Of a stretch of 41,867 nucleotides of DNA, positions 1 through 9,001 are shown in pieces (the first letter of the stretch is position 1; every line of letters starts with the position of its first letter). The notes beneath the pieces were generated by a model. That model saw only the letters and a list, made by a program, of their open reading frames with translations, was not told the DNA's origin and made no database searches. The stretch lies in the NCBI GenBank assembly GCA_020350885.1, contig CP070727.1, positions 1,167,054 through 1,208,920 on the forward strand, written 5' to 3'. Position numbers and translations under genes: made by a program. The stretch comes from a bacterium. Its GTDB lineage: Bacteria > Krumholzibacteriota > Krumholzibacteriia > Krumholzibacteriales > Krumholzibacteriaceae.

Positions 1-1643
1 GTCACCTTGTGATCCCCCGGTACCACACGCATATTCGGCGGCGGCGGCGCAGAGCCCACCAGCCAGTTCACGTTCGTCTCCTTCCCATCTATACCCGTCT
101 GAAAATCGGCGAACGTCGCCCCCCCCTTCGAACAGCTCGGATTCTCCCACAGCGCGATCTCATCACGGCAGTCAGCATTGATCCAGATAATCTCACCCCT
201 GGCGGCAGATTCCACCCTGCTCTCGTCCTCGCAGCTGTCGGGCACGACCGAGTTCACCGGACCGTAGACCGGCGTCTCACGGCCGTCTATACCCGTCTGC
301 GAGTTGCCGTCCACATCGAACCAGTTGCCATGGAACGCCAGAGCTGCGGACGCGGCACTCTCCAACATCCCCTCAAGCCCTTCGCCGCAGGCGAACGCCA
401 CCTGCAGTTTCATCGTACTGTCGGGCGGAAGCTCCCTGAACGGACCAACCGCCATTAACATTCGGTAATCACGGGGGATCTCGGCGTTCCGGTCCTTCTG
501 TTTCTTGCTCATCAGTTCAAAGCGCTGATAGTCGTTTCTCGGATCGCCTCCCTCGCTGAATGGCCGATCACCCGAGAAGTTCTGGTAGGAGGTGAGGCCG
601 ACCTTCTTGGGCGCATTCTCGCCCAGGGGATCGGTATCATGACCGAGAAAGAGGATACCGAAGTAGCCCGGGGTCCTCCCGTTGTCCCCGTCGACATCGT
701 AGAAGTAGGCAATGCTGATATCGATTGGTACCTCCCTGTTTCCGAGCCGTGCACAGACGACATCCTCGTGAAGCTCCGTCGCATCGTCTCGAGCGAGGTC
801 ATCGACATTGCGGGGACCGCAGTCACCGTCGGTGAAGAAACCGATGTATACATCTTCGATATTGTTCCTCCCGTAGTTCTTGATCTTGTATTCGACACCG
901 ACGAATTCGTTGAAGTTTTTATCCTCCCACTGGTAACTCTCCTGACGTACAAAAAGACCGAGCGGCGTGTGCTCGGGATAGATCTGCATCGCTCCGGGCT
1001 GATCATCCGTGAACCAACAGGTGAACATCTGGGAGGAGATGGCTGCAAAATCCTCGTCGACCGAACCGTCGCCATCGTCGTCGTAGCCGTTCAGCCAGTC
1101 CTCGTCGGCGACACCGTCGAAGTCGTCGTCGGCCGGCCCGGGGAGGCGGTTCCCTCCCGGCGCACCCTCGTGCGAACCATAGATGCGGGCATAAGGATCT
1201 CTCGCATCCGGTTGAAATTCGTTGTCGAAGCCGGAGGTCGAAACGACCGGAATCCCGCCCTTACGCGCCCCCACCCACAGACCGGCGATAAAGAGGTATT
1301 CCACTCCGGAACCCGCAGGCCACTGGGCGGAGGGAAATTCGTTGGTAGGCCAGGGCCTGTAGTTCGGATAGGATCCGAAGGCCCCCCAATTGGTGACATG
1401 CACTTGCAGGTTGCCGACATTATGTATGCCAGAGCCGTCGATTACCCAGATCCTCTGGGATCTCTTGAGCTTTTCGTATTGATCGTCGTCGTAGATTGCA
1501 GCACCGGCACAGACAGGCAGCATGAGTGCGATGTATGCGGCGGACAGAAGGAGCACTCCGATCCGGATCGTCCATGACGATATGACACAGGCTGTTGCAT
1601 GGGGGTGTGGGCGAGCGAGACCAAGACACGAACGGTTTCGCAT
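1..1643 (-). CDS. Secreted protein, paralog of the next gene (3' end off window)
   Basis: The frame reads open from an ATG at 1643 to the window edge, giving 547 codons without a stop, so the C-terminus is missing. The start has a GGAG Shine-Dalgarno 9 nt upstream. The N-terminus is long and basic, followed by a hydrophobic stretch (about residues 28-46) that looks like a signal peptide. The mature part begins with the same IWVIDGSGIHN motif as its neighbour and matches it almost throughout: the VTNWGAFGSYP segment, a DxDxDG calcium-binding-like pair, QESYQWED, GYFGILFLGHD and the GNWFDVD motif. By analogy the missing end should carry a FlgD-like sorting domain. Function is not recognised; it is probably a surface or secreted structural protein. 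It arose by tandem duplication with the gene to its right. Confidence 0.85.
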   Translation of the reverse strand, partial: MRNRSCLGLARPHPHATACVISSWTIRIGVLLLSAAYIALMLPVCAGAAIYDDDQYEKLKRSQRIWVIDGSGIHNVGNLQVHVTNWGAFGSYPNYRPWPTNEFPSAQWPAGSGVEYLFIAGLWVGARKGGIPVVSTSGFDNEFQPDARDPYARIYGSHEGAPGGNRLPGPADDDFDGVADEDWLNGYDDDGDGSVDEDFAAISSQMFTCWFTDDQPGAMQIYPEHTPLGLFVRQESYQWEDKNFNEFVGVEYKIKNYGRNNIEDVYIGFFTDGDCGPRNVDDLARDDATELHEDVVCARLGNREVPIDISIAYFYDVDGDNGRTPGYFGILFLGHDTDPLGENAPKKVGLTSYQNFSGDRPFSEGGDPRNDYQRFELMSKKQKDRNAEIPRDYRMLMAVGPFRELPPDSTMKLQVAFACGEGLEGMLESAASAALAFHGNWFDVDGNSQTGIDGRETPVYGPVNSVVPDSCEDESRVESAARGEIIWINADCRDEIALWENPSCSKGGATFADFQTGIDGKETNVNWLVGSAPPPPNMRVVPGDHKV

Positions 1644-1758
1644 GGTTTCACTCCGTGCTTCTGGCAACTTGTTTTGGGGATACCTCTCCTCACAGGACCG
1701 ATCCTGTCGAAGAGAAGAGAAGGTGGGCTCTCCTAGATCTCCTATAGATATACAATGC

Positions 1759-1787
1759 AATATGCATACCGAAAAACGATTTGTCAA
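1759..1787 (-). promoter_or_regulatory. Probable sigma70-type promoter of the left-edge secreted protein gene
   Basis: Read on the minus strand there is a perfect -35 TTGACA (1787-1782), a 17-nt spacer and a weaker -10 CATATT (1764-1759). It lies in an AT-rich island between the two paralogous genes, about 110 nt before the ATG at 1643. A short inverted repeat, AAAACG/CGTTTT (1773-1778 and 1788-1793), flanks the -35 box. Confidence 0.5.
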
Positions 1788-1871
1788 CGTTTTACTGTCG
1801 ATGGATCTATTAAAACGGTAAGCGTTAAGGGCTGCGGATCGCGCGGCCGGTCGACGGCACGCCATCTGCGT

Positions 1872-4448
1872 TCAGCGAATGATCACGAACTTGCCGATGG
1901 TCCGCCCGAACCTGCCGTCGGCGGGCTCGACGGCATAGACGTAGACACCGCTTGTGACATCCTGTCCGTTCCTCGAGACCAGATCCCATGCGAGGGTTCC
2001 ATAGCCATCCCGTCCGTCATGATACAATACCTCCACGAGGTCACCGGAGACCGTGAAGATCCGCACCGTACAGGCACAGCGCGGGAGGTTCCGGAATTCC
2101 ACCTTGATCCCCGATGGATCACCCATGTTCGGCTCGAGCGCCCACGGTTTCATCGACCTCGTTGTAGCCGGATTCGGCACCACGTAGACGGTGCGCTTCT
2201 CGTACAGCCCATGCTCCTGTGCAGCCGACAACGGTGTCGTATAGACGAAGTTCGACATGGGATCCCCGTAATAATCAGCTCTGACGGGAATCCCATCCAG
2301 TTTGAAGTGATCGTAAGCGACGACACTGTAGAAGTAGTGCATTCCGTTATGGACATTCCTGTCGATATAGCAGTAGTACCGATGCCCGCCGGGGAATCCG
2401 AGTTCCCCCCTGGCGAGGGCCTCGAGTGTATCGCATTCGGTATCCGTGAGGCCCGGCGGACACGGGACGGTATCCATCGGAAAGTACCAGAGACTCTCTT
2501 TGAACAGTCCGATGAGCTGGTCCTTCTCCTCCAGGTGGGCGAGCGGCTCGTAGATCCATCCACCCTGGGAGGCCGGTTTCTTGAAATCGATATTCGGCGG
2601 TACCTCGTTTACGAGATCCCGTTCCTCGATGAGATGCCATAGTTCCCGGGGCGGCCCGCTCAACACGGAGGTGCCGATCGGCCGGTCCCATCCATCCGCA
2701 CGCCAGATACGAAATCCTTCAAAATCGAGGTCGAGGGTACTTACATCGGGGGTAACCTCGCTGAAGTCGTCCCAGAAGAGCATGATCTTCTCGTCACCGG
2801 GCACGATCCGCAGGTGCGGTGGCGGTGGTGCCGAACCCGCAAGCCAGCTCACCCGCGTCTCCTTGCCGTCGACACCCGTCTGGTAATCCCCGAACGTCAT
2901 GCCGACCTTTGAGCAGGATGCACCTTCCCAGAGTGCTATCTCCTCCCGGCAGTCGGCATTTATCCATAGGATTTCTCCCCTCGCTATCGTCTCGAACTCC
3001 TGCTCCGATGCACACGAATCGATGACCACGGCATCGGCAGGTCCGTACACCGGTGTCTCTCTTCCATCAGCGCCCGTGAGGGGATCTTCATCGACATCGA
3101 ACCAGTTACCCTTGTAAACGAGGGCGGCGCTAGCTGCATTCTCCAGCATTCCCTCGCGCCCCTCCCCGCATACGAAGGCCACCTGGAGGATCATGATGCT
3201 GTCGGGGGGAAGCGTTTCGAAGGGACCGACCGCCATGAGCATACGGTAATCGCTCGGATCCCTCGCATCCCGGTCCTTCCTGGTATTGCTCATGAGCTCG
3301 TAGCGTTGGTAATCGTTCGTCGGATCACCTCCGCTCGCGTATGGTTCTGCCCCCCTGAAATTCTGATACGAGGTGAGCCCGACCGTGCGGGGTGCATTCC
3401 TCCCCAGCGGATCGACGTCGTGTCCGAGAAAAAGGATGCCGAAGTATCCCGGCGTTTCACCGAAATCGCCGTCGTAATCGTAGAAGTACGCGACGCTGAT
3501 CGTGACAGGTATCTCGGTGCTCCCCCGTTTCGCGCACAGCTCGCCTTCCCAGAAACCGGTTGCATCGTCGTAGTAGAAGGCCCCCGATCCCCGCTTGCCG
3601 CAATCGCCGTCTGCGAAGAAACCGATATATACATCCTCGAGGAGATCGATACCGTTGTTTCTTATCTTGTATTCCACACCGATGAAGTCATAGTACCGCT
3701 CGTCCTCCCATTGATAGCTCTCCTGCCGTACGTGGAGATTAAGCGGTATATGCTCGGGGTACCTTTTGACGGCGGCGATCTGGTCGTCGGTAAACCAGCA
3801 GCTGTACATCTGCTTTCCGACAGCGGCGAAATCCTCGTCCACCATGCCGTCACCATCGTCGTCGTAGCCGTTCAGCCAATCTTCGTTTATGCGCCCGTCC
3901 CGATCGTCGTCGGGTGGGGTCGGCCACCTGGCTCCCCCGGGGGTACCCTCGCCCGATTCGTAGATCTTCGCCAGCGTATCAATCGGGTCCGGCTGGAACT
4001 CCCTATCGAATGCGGCGGTCGAGACGACGGGGATCCCGCTGAAGAGCGCACCGACCCACAACCCCGCAATGTAGAGGTATTCGATGCTCGAATTCGCCGG
4101 CCACTGTGCTGAGGGGAAATCGCGCGTCGGGAAGTTGGAGGTCGGATACGATCCAAATGCCCCCCAATTCGTCACATTCATGTGGAGGTTTCCGATATTG
4201 TGTATGCCTGAGCCGTCGATGACCCAGATCTGCTCGGCCCGTTTGGCCTTGCCGATCAGGTCGGATTCATCCTTGTGTGCTGACGCGTTACCCGGCACGA
4301 AGCCGCCAGCGGCGAGAGCAGGCATAACTAGGCAGAGCATCTGCTGTAGCGTCCGAGGTATGCGACGCCTGCGGTAGCGTTTTTTCGCGGATCCATCAGT
4401 CGGCCCCACCACCCCCGCACCTTGTACATCGATACACGATGCCACCAT
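1872..4448 (-). CDS. Secreted protein with FlgD-like C-terminal sorting domain
   Basis: This is a large exported protein of unrecognised function. I place the start at the ATG at 4448 because GGGAG lies 7 nt upstream. An in-frame ATG at 4466 has no such site. The N-terminus has a basic patch (KKRYRRRR) followed by a hydrophobic segment ending near GNASA, consistent with a signal peptide. Around residues 180-206 two DxDxDG loops occur (DDDRDG and YDDDGDG), of the kind that bind calcium in EF-hand or thrombospondin-3 repeats. The final ~100 residues form a FlgD-like Ig domain: YVVPNPA, a VRIFTVSGDLV strand pair and a SGVYVYAV...GKFVIIR ending. This is the typical C-terminal anchor or sorting domain of FCB-group exported proteins. 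The downstream gene is a close paralog. Confidence 0.88.
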   Translation of the reverse strand: MVASCIDVQGAGVVGPTDGSAKKRYRRRRIPRTLQQMLCLVMPALAAGGFVPGNASAHKDESDLIGKAKRAEQIWVIDGSGIHNIGNLHMNVTNWGAFGSYPTSNFPTRDFPSAQWPANSSIEYLYIAGLWVGALFSGIPVVSTAAFDREFQPDPIDTLAKIYESGEGTPGGARWPTPPDDDRDGRINEDWLNGYDDDGDGMVDEDFAAVGKQMYSCWFTDDQIAAVKRYPEHIPLNLHVRQESYQWEDERYYDFIGVEYKIRNNGIDLLEDVYIGFFADGDCGKRGSGAFYYDDATGFWEGELCAKRGSTEIPVTISVAYFYDYDGDFGETPGYFGILFLGHDVDPLGRNAPRTVGLTSYQNFRGAEPYASGGDPTNDYQRYELMSNTRKDRDARDPSDYRMLMAVGPFETLPPDSIMILQVAFVCGEGREGMLENAASAALVYKGNWFDVDEDPLTGADGRETPVYGPADAVVIDSCASEQEFETIARGEILWINADCREEIALWEGASCSKVGMTFGDYQTGVDGKETRVSWLAGSAPPPPHLRIVPGDEKIMLFWDDFSEVTPDVSTLDLDFEGFRIWRADGWDRPIGTSVLSGPPRELWHLIEERDLVNEVPPNIDFKKPASQGGWIYEPLAHLEEKDQLIGLFKESLWYFPMDTVPCPPGLTDTECDTLEALARGELGFPGGHRYYCYIDRNVHNGMHYFYSVVAYDHFKLDGIPVRADYYGDPMSNFVYTTPLSAAQEHGLYEKRTVYVVPNPATTRSMKPWALEPNMGDPSGIKVEFRNLPRCACTVRIFTVSGDLVEVLYHDGRDGYGTLAWDLVSRNGQDVTSGVYVYAVEPADGRFGRTIGKFVIIR

Positions 4449-4535
4449 GAAGTGACTCCCGATCATCCGAATATGCCGTCTGTATGGGTTGTTCCGGTGT
4501 GGATCTCGTATTCAGCGCTCCCTGGCTTACATGAA

Positions 4536-4564
4536 ATAATACTGTGTTTACGCGCTCGTGTCAA
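4536..4564 (-). promoter_or_regulatory. Strong sigma70-type promoter of the secreted protein gene
   Basis: Minus-strand -35 TTGACA (4564-4559), a 17-nt spacer and -10 TATTAT (4541-4536). It lies about 80 nt upstream of the ATG at 4448. The -35 hexamer overlaps a perfect 8-bp inverted repeat (4562-4584), a position typical of a repressor operator. Confidence 0.75.
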
Positions 4565-4584
4565 CCGGCACTGCCGGCCGGTTG
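4562..4584. repeat. Inverted repeat overlapping the -35 box, possible operator
   Basis: CAACCGGC (4562-4569) and GCCGGTTG (4577-4584) are perfect reverse complements separated by 7 nt. The left arm shares three bases with the -35 hexamer of the promoter at 4536-4564. It may be a regulator-binding site, or the stem of a terminator for the V-ATPase operon to its right; no T-run follows, so I prefer an operator. Confidence 0.45.
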
Positions 4585-4723
4585 CATAGCATGGAGCTCC
4601 CTTGACTGGAATAGAGGAGAGAACGGAGACGTAACGGAGAACGAGACATCGATTAGCGCACTAAGGATGCGTACACGCGGTTCGGTATGAAGATCGTTCA
4701 ATTTTTCAAGAGGCATGGTGTTC

Positions 4724-5356
4724 TCAGACGCCCGATCCACGCTGCTGCACCATGTCCTTGATCTTCATGAGGCGTGTCTGGTTCCCGCGCTCGTTCTCAC
4801 TGAGCTTGTCCTCGATACTGCGAATCGTGGCCTCCAGATCGGGGATGAGAACGTATTCGAGCGCGTTGACCCTCCGCCTCGTCTTCTCGAGCTCCTCGGA
4901 CATGTGAAAGAGGGCGTTCTCCTTTTCAACGAGTCTCAGGAGGTCGGAGAAACTCTCCCGCAGTTTCTCGAATGCCGCATCGAGTTCGGGTGAGGTCGTC
5001 GAGAGCTTGTATGTGGGATCGGTATCGGGGATTGTAAAGGAAAATGCGGGAATACGCACGTTCATCTCGAACCGCATCTCCACCTCGAGATTTCCCTTCC
5101 AGGTGCTCAGGGAGAGTGCATCTTCGAGAGACTGACGGTCCGTGCCGGCGCGGCCGTCGAGATAATGCCGGCCGATCTCCATGAAATTCCCCTCGACCGT
5201 TTTCCTGAGCCCGGTCGTTTCCTGGACCAGAACAAAGAAGCTCTGCATTAGCTTTTCCTGTTTATTCTTGAGCAACCTGTGCCCCCGCCGGGCAAGCTCC
5301 AACCGGCGGCGTAAGCGCAGCAGCATCATCCTGTTGGGATTGACCTTTCGTCTCAC
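4724..5356 (-). CDS. atpD: V-type ATP synthase subunit D (central rotor shaft)
   Basis: Subunit D forms the coiled-coil central axle that turns inside the A3B3 head and couples ATP hydrolysis or synthesis to ion flow. The 210-residue protein has the family's basic N-terminus with NPNRMMLLRLRRRL, followed by long heptad-rich helices at both ends. The length is normal for the family. Translation starts at GTG (5356) with AAGGA 7 nt upstream. It is the last gene of the V-ATPase operon and begins 3 nt after subunit B ends. No other family fits. Confidence 0.95.
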   Translation of the reverse strand: MRRKVNPNRMMLLRLRRRLELARRGHRLLKNKQEKLMQSFFVLVQETTGLRKTVEGNFMEIGRHYLDGRAGTDRQSLEDALSLSTWKGNLEVEMRFEMNVRIPAFSFTIPDTDPTYKLSTTSPELDAAFEKLRESFSDLLRLVEKENALFHMSEELEKTRRRVNALEYVLIPDLEATIRSIEDKLSENERGNQTRLMKIKDMVQQRGSGV

Positions 5357-5359
5357 GAT

Positions 5360-6769
5360 CTATCCTTCGCTGGGAGCTTCTCTCTTCGGGAGATACCTCT
5401 CGACGAACTCGTCGCGGATACGCTTGATCTCGGTGCGGGGGATCATCGTGAGCAGCTCCCACCCAAGAGTGAGGGTCTCCTCGATCGAACGGTTCTCATC
5501 GAGTGCCTGCTGCACGAAGCGGCCCTCGAAGGCTTCGCCGAAGGCCATGAACGCCCTGTCGGCCTCGGTCAGCGCCGCCTCACCCAGCACCACAGCCAGC
5601 TCCTCGACCTCCTTGCTCCTGGCGTATGAAGAGAAGAGCTGGTTGGCCACCTGCGCATGATCCTCCCGGGTCCGGTCCTCACCGATCCCCTTGTCCCTGA
5701 GCCTGGACAGGGACGGGAGAACATTGATCGGCGGGTAGATCCCCTTGCGGTGCAGCACACGATCGAGAATGATCTGCCCTTCGGTGATGTACCCGGTGAG
5801 ATCCGGTATCGGGTGCGTCTTGTCGTCGTCCGGCATGGAGAGGACCGGGATCTGCGTGATCGAGCCTTCGAGTACCTCGCCCTCCTTCTCACCCTTGAGC
5901 AGTCCCGCACGTTCGTACATCGTTGCGAGATCGGTGTAGAGGTAGCCGGGGTAACCCCGACGCCCGGGGATCTCCTTGCGGGCGACGGAAACCTCCCGAA
6001 GCGCCTCACAGTAATTGGTCATGTCCGTCATGATGACGAGCACATGCATACCGCGTTCGAACGCAAGATACTCGGCGGCCGTGAGCGCTGTTCGGGGGGT
6101 TGCGATGCGCTCGATCGTCGGATCGTTTGCTAGGTTGATGAAGAGAACCACGCGCTCCATCGCACCCGTCTCCTGGAAGTCGCGGATGAAGTAATTCGCC
6201 TCCTCGAATGTGATACCCATGGCGGCGAAGACGATTGCGAATGCGGCCTCCGCACCGGGCACGGTTGCCTGACGGGCTATCTGTGCGGCGAGCTCGGCGT
6301 GGGGCAGTCCGAATCCCGAAAAGATGGGAAGCTTCTGCCCGCGCACGAGGGTGTTCAACCCGTCTATCGCCGAAACACCCGTCTGGATGAACTCCTTGGG
6401 ATAGATCCGGGCATAGGGATTTATCGGGCTCCCGTTGATGTCGAGCTTCTTCTCGGGAATGATCTTCGGCCCGTCGTCGATCGGCATGCCGAGGCCGTCG
6501 AATATGCGGCCGAGGATATCCGGAGACACGGAGAGCTCGAGCCCGCGCCCGAGGAAACGCACCTTCGTCTTGGCAACGTCGACGCCTCGGGTACCCTCGA
6601 AGAGCTGGATAAGAACCTTGCTGCGGTCGACCTCGAGAACCTTTCCTCTTCGAAGTTCCCCGTCCGGAAGCTCCACTTCGACGAGCTCCTCGTAACTCGC
6701 CCTCTCGACGCTGTCGAGGAGAACGAGGGGACCGGCTATCTCACCGATTGTTGTGTACTCTGTTACCAT
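5360..6769 (-). CDS. atpB: V-type ATP synthase subunit B (non-catalytic head subunit)
   Basis: Subunit B alternates with catalytic subunit A in the hexameric V1 head. The 469 residues show a beta-barrel start ([14 protein letters not shown]) and a nucleotide-binding-like fold in which the Walker A loop is replaced by [18 protein letters not shown], as expected for the non-catalytic subunit. The conserved [19 protein letters not shown] segment supplies the arginine finger to the A-B interface. Its ATG at 6769 directly abuts the TAA stop of subunit A, which suggests translational coupling and matched A:B stoichiometry. Confidence 0.97.
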   Translation of the reverse strand: MVTEYTTIGEIAGPLVLLDSVERASYEELVEVELPDGELRRGKVLEVDRSKVLIQLFEGTRGVDVAKTKVRFLGRGLELSVSPDILGRIFDGLGMPIDDGPKIIPEKKLDINGSPINPYARIYPKEFIQTGVSAIDGLNTLVRGQKLPIFSGFGLPHAELAAQIARQATVPGAEAAFAIVFAAMGITFEEANYFIRDFQETGAMERVVLFINLANDPTIERIATPRTALTAAEYLAFERGMHVLVIMTDMTNYCEALREVSVARKEIPGRRGYPGYLYTDLATMYERAGLLKGEKEGEVLEGSITQIPVLSMPDDDKTHPIPDLTGYITEGQIILDRVLHRKGIYPPINVLPSLSRLRDKGIGEDRTREDHAQVANQLFSSYARSKEVEELAVVLGEAALTEADRAFMAFGEAFEGRFVQQALDENRSIEETLTLGWELLTMIPRTEIKRIRDEFVERYLPKREAPSEG

Positions 6770-8587
6770 TTAATCAACCTCCCGTCGATCTCCGCCCTGC
6801 ACTTCATCCTCACCCGTCCGGTTTTCATGAGAACGATCAGTGACCTGTGTATCTATGTCCTCCAGGATCGCATCGAAGGAATCGAGTTCGCTTTCCGGTA
6901 CGAGCCTCATCCTGGTGATCTTCTCCCGCACCGGCAGATCGAGGAGCTTCCTGAGGGGCGTTCGTTTCTCGATCGCCTTGATACACTTGTGGTGGAGCTC
7001 CAGGATCACCTGAAGCATCCGGAATTGTTTCAGGAGTCTCGTATAGGCATCGTCGGGGTCGAAGGCCGATTGGTGGAGAAAATCCTCCCTGATCGACTTC
7101 GTCGTCTCCAGGATCACGCGATCCTGATCCGAGAGGGAATCGAGACCGACGAGCCGTACCAGCTCCTTGAGCTCCGCCTCCTTCTGCAGGAGCCCCATCG
7201 CCTCGGTGCGCATCTCCTCCCACTTCTCCTCCACCTCGTTGCGGAAATAATTCGCGAGGTTATCGTGATAGAGGGAATAGCTCGAAAGCCATCCGATCGC
7301 CGGGAAATGCCGTTCGAACGCGAGCTGGTCCTCAAGGCTCCAGAAGACCTTGACGACCTTGAGTGTCGCCTGTACGACCGGGTCCGAGAGATCACCGCCC
7401 GGTGGTGAGACGGCGCCGATCACGCTCATGGTGCCGATCCGCCCCTCCTTGCCGAGGCAGATCGTTCTGCCCGCCCGCTCGTAGAAACCGGCAATACGGG
7501 ACGGCAGATATGCCGGGTAACCCTCCTCCCCGGGCATCTCCTCGAGACGCCCCGACATCTCGCGCATCGCCTCCGCCCAGCGGGAGGTCGAATCGGCCAT
7601 CACCGCCACGTTGTACCCCATATCCCTGAAGTACTCCGCAATCGTGATCCCGGTGTACACGGAGGCCTCCCGTGCTGCGACGGGCATGTTGGAGGTGTTT
7701 GCGATGAGCACCGTTCTCTCCATCAGTGGATGGCCGGTAGCGGGATCGACGAGCTCGGGGAATTCTTGAAGCACATCGGTCATTTCGTTTCCGCGCTCGC
7801 CGCATCCTATATAGACGATGATCTGCGCATCGGACCACTTTGCGAGCTGGTGCTGGATCACGGTCTTCCCCGCCCCGAAGGGTCCCGGGACCGTGGCCGT
7901 GCCGCCCTGGCTGATCGGGAAGAAGGTATCGATCACACGCTGCCCCGTCACGAGCGGCTTCTCAGGCACGAGCTTCTTTACGACCGGACGGGAGGTGCGC
8001 ACTGGCCACCGGTGAAAGAGTAGAACCTGCTCGATCCCGTCGTCGGTGCGTATCTCGGCGACCGTATCCTCGACCATGTACGAGCCCTTCTCGGGTTTCC
8101 TTACCAGCGTGCCTTTCCGTATCGTCGGGGGAACCATGATTCTGTGGACGATAAGCGCCGTCTCTTGGATCTCCCCGAGGATGTCGCCCGCCCCGATCTC
8201 GTCGCCCTCATTCAGGTCCGCATTCGGTACGAAGTCCCACTTCGCCCTCCTGTCGAGGCCGGGCATATCGATACCCCTCGTGATGTAATGACCCTCCTGG
8301 CCGTAAATGACGTTCAACGGGCGCTGGATACCGTCGTAGATCGACTGCAGGAGCCCCGGGCCGAGCTCGATGCTCAGGGGCTGCCCCGTCGACTCCACCG
8401 CTTCGCCGGGGCCGAGCCCCGAGGTGTCCTCGTATACCTGGATGTAGGCGTGATCGCCGTGGAGCTCGATGATCTCGCCGATCAGCCTCTTCTCACTCAC
8501 CCTGGCGACCTCGAACATCCTGGACTCCCCCATCCCCTCTGCAACGATGAGGGGGCCCGAGACCTTGACAATCTTTCCAGCTCCCAT
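6770..8587 (-). CDS. atpA: V-type ATP synthase subunit A (catalytic)
   Basis: This is the catalytic subunit of the V1 head, which hydrolyses or makes ATP. It is 605 residues long, slightly above the usual ~580-590. An N-terminal barrel (GKIVKVSGPLIVAEGM) is followed by the bulge domain with YGQEGHYITRG. The Walker A motif GPFGAGKT is at residues 235-242. VYIGCGERGNEM and the SRWAEAMREMSGRLEEMPGEEGYPAYL region are hallmark catalytic-subunit motifs. The C-terminus has an extra hydrophilic tail rich in Asp, Glu and Arg. It lies between subunit F (44-nt gap) and subunit B (no gap). Confidence 0.98.
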   Translation of the reverse strand: MGAGKIVKVSGPLIVAEGMGESRMFEVARVSEKRLIGEIIELHGDHAYIQVYEDTSGLGPGEAVESTGQPLSIELGPGLLQSIYDGIQRPLNVIYGQEGHYITRGIDMPGLDRRAKWDFVPNADLNEGDEIGAGDILGEIQETALIVHRIMVPPTIRKGTLVRKPEKGSYMVEDTVAEIRTDDGIEQVLLFHRWPVRTSRPVVKKLVPEKPLVTGQRVIDTFFPISQGGTATVPGPFGAGKTVIQHQLAKWSDAQIIVYIGCGERGNEMTDVLQEFPELVDPATGHPLMERTVLIANTSNMPVAAREASVYTGITIAEYFRDMGYNVAVMADSTSRWAEAMREMSGRLEEMPGEEGYPAYLPSRIAGFYERAGRTICLGKEGRIGTMSVIGAVSPPGGDLSDPVVQATLKVVKVFWSLEDQLAFERHFPAIGWLSSYSLYHDNLANYFRNEVEEKWEEMRTEAMGLLQKEAELKELVRLVGLDSLSDQDRVILETTKSIREDFLHQSAFDPDDAYTRLLKQFRMLQVILELHHKCIKAIEKRTPLRKLLDLPVREKITRMRLVPESELDSFDAILEDIDTQVTDRSHENRTGEDEVQGGDRREVD

Positions 8588-8631
8588 TACCTGTTCATCT
8601 CCTTCACGCTGCTTGTACCGACGCCTCTCGA

Positions 8632-8982
8632 TTATTCATTCGATCTCGATATGTCCTGCCCGACCGCCCGTACGACAGCCCTTCTGAGTTCCTCGAAGGC
8701 GACCCCCTCCAATTCGGGTACACCCTCCTTCCAGACCGCCCCGCGAATATCGGGGATAACGGTCACCACGGGAAAGATCCGCTGCGTCCGTTCCCGGATG
8801 AGCTTCTTGTATCTATGAAAAACCTCCTCCGTGACGAGGATGATCGTAAACTTGCGCTCGACGACCTCAAGGAACTGCTCCTCGGTGAGCTCGCCATCCT
8901 TCGTCTCGTAGGTACGGCAGCCCAGCACCCTGAAGTACTCTATCGAATCCGAGTGACCGATCACTGCGATGTTGGATGCCAT
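8632..8982 (-). CDS. atpF: V-type ATP synthase subunit F
   Basis: Subunit F is a small Rossmann-like protein that binds the D axle and modulates rotation and ATPase activity. At 116 residues it has the expected length. The opening NIAVIGHSDSIEYFRVLG matches the usual start of bacterial and archaeal F subunits, and the middle contains the alternating strand and helix pattern FTIILVTEEVFHRYKKLI. The position between C and A matches the Thermus-type operon. Confidence 0.92.
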   Translation of the reverse strand: MASNIAVIGHSDSIEYFRVLGCRTYETKDGELTEEQFLEVVERKFTIILVTEEVFHRYKKLIRERTQRIFPVVTVIPDIRGAVWKEGVPELEGVAFEELRRAVVRAVGQDISRSNE

Positions 8983-9001
8983 CGATTCAATTCCCCCCGT
9001 T

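Noticed and set aside
512..1577. Several frames on both strands (512-1075, 639-1577, 1091-1420) over the left-edge gene
   Set aside because: The true frame is the one open from 1643 to the window edge, as shown by its match to the neighbouring paralog.
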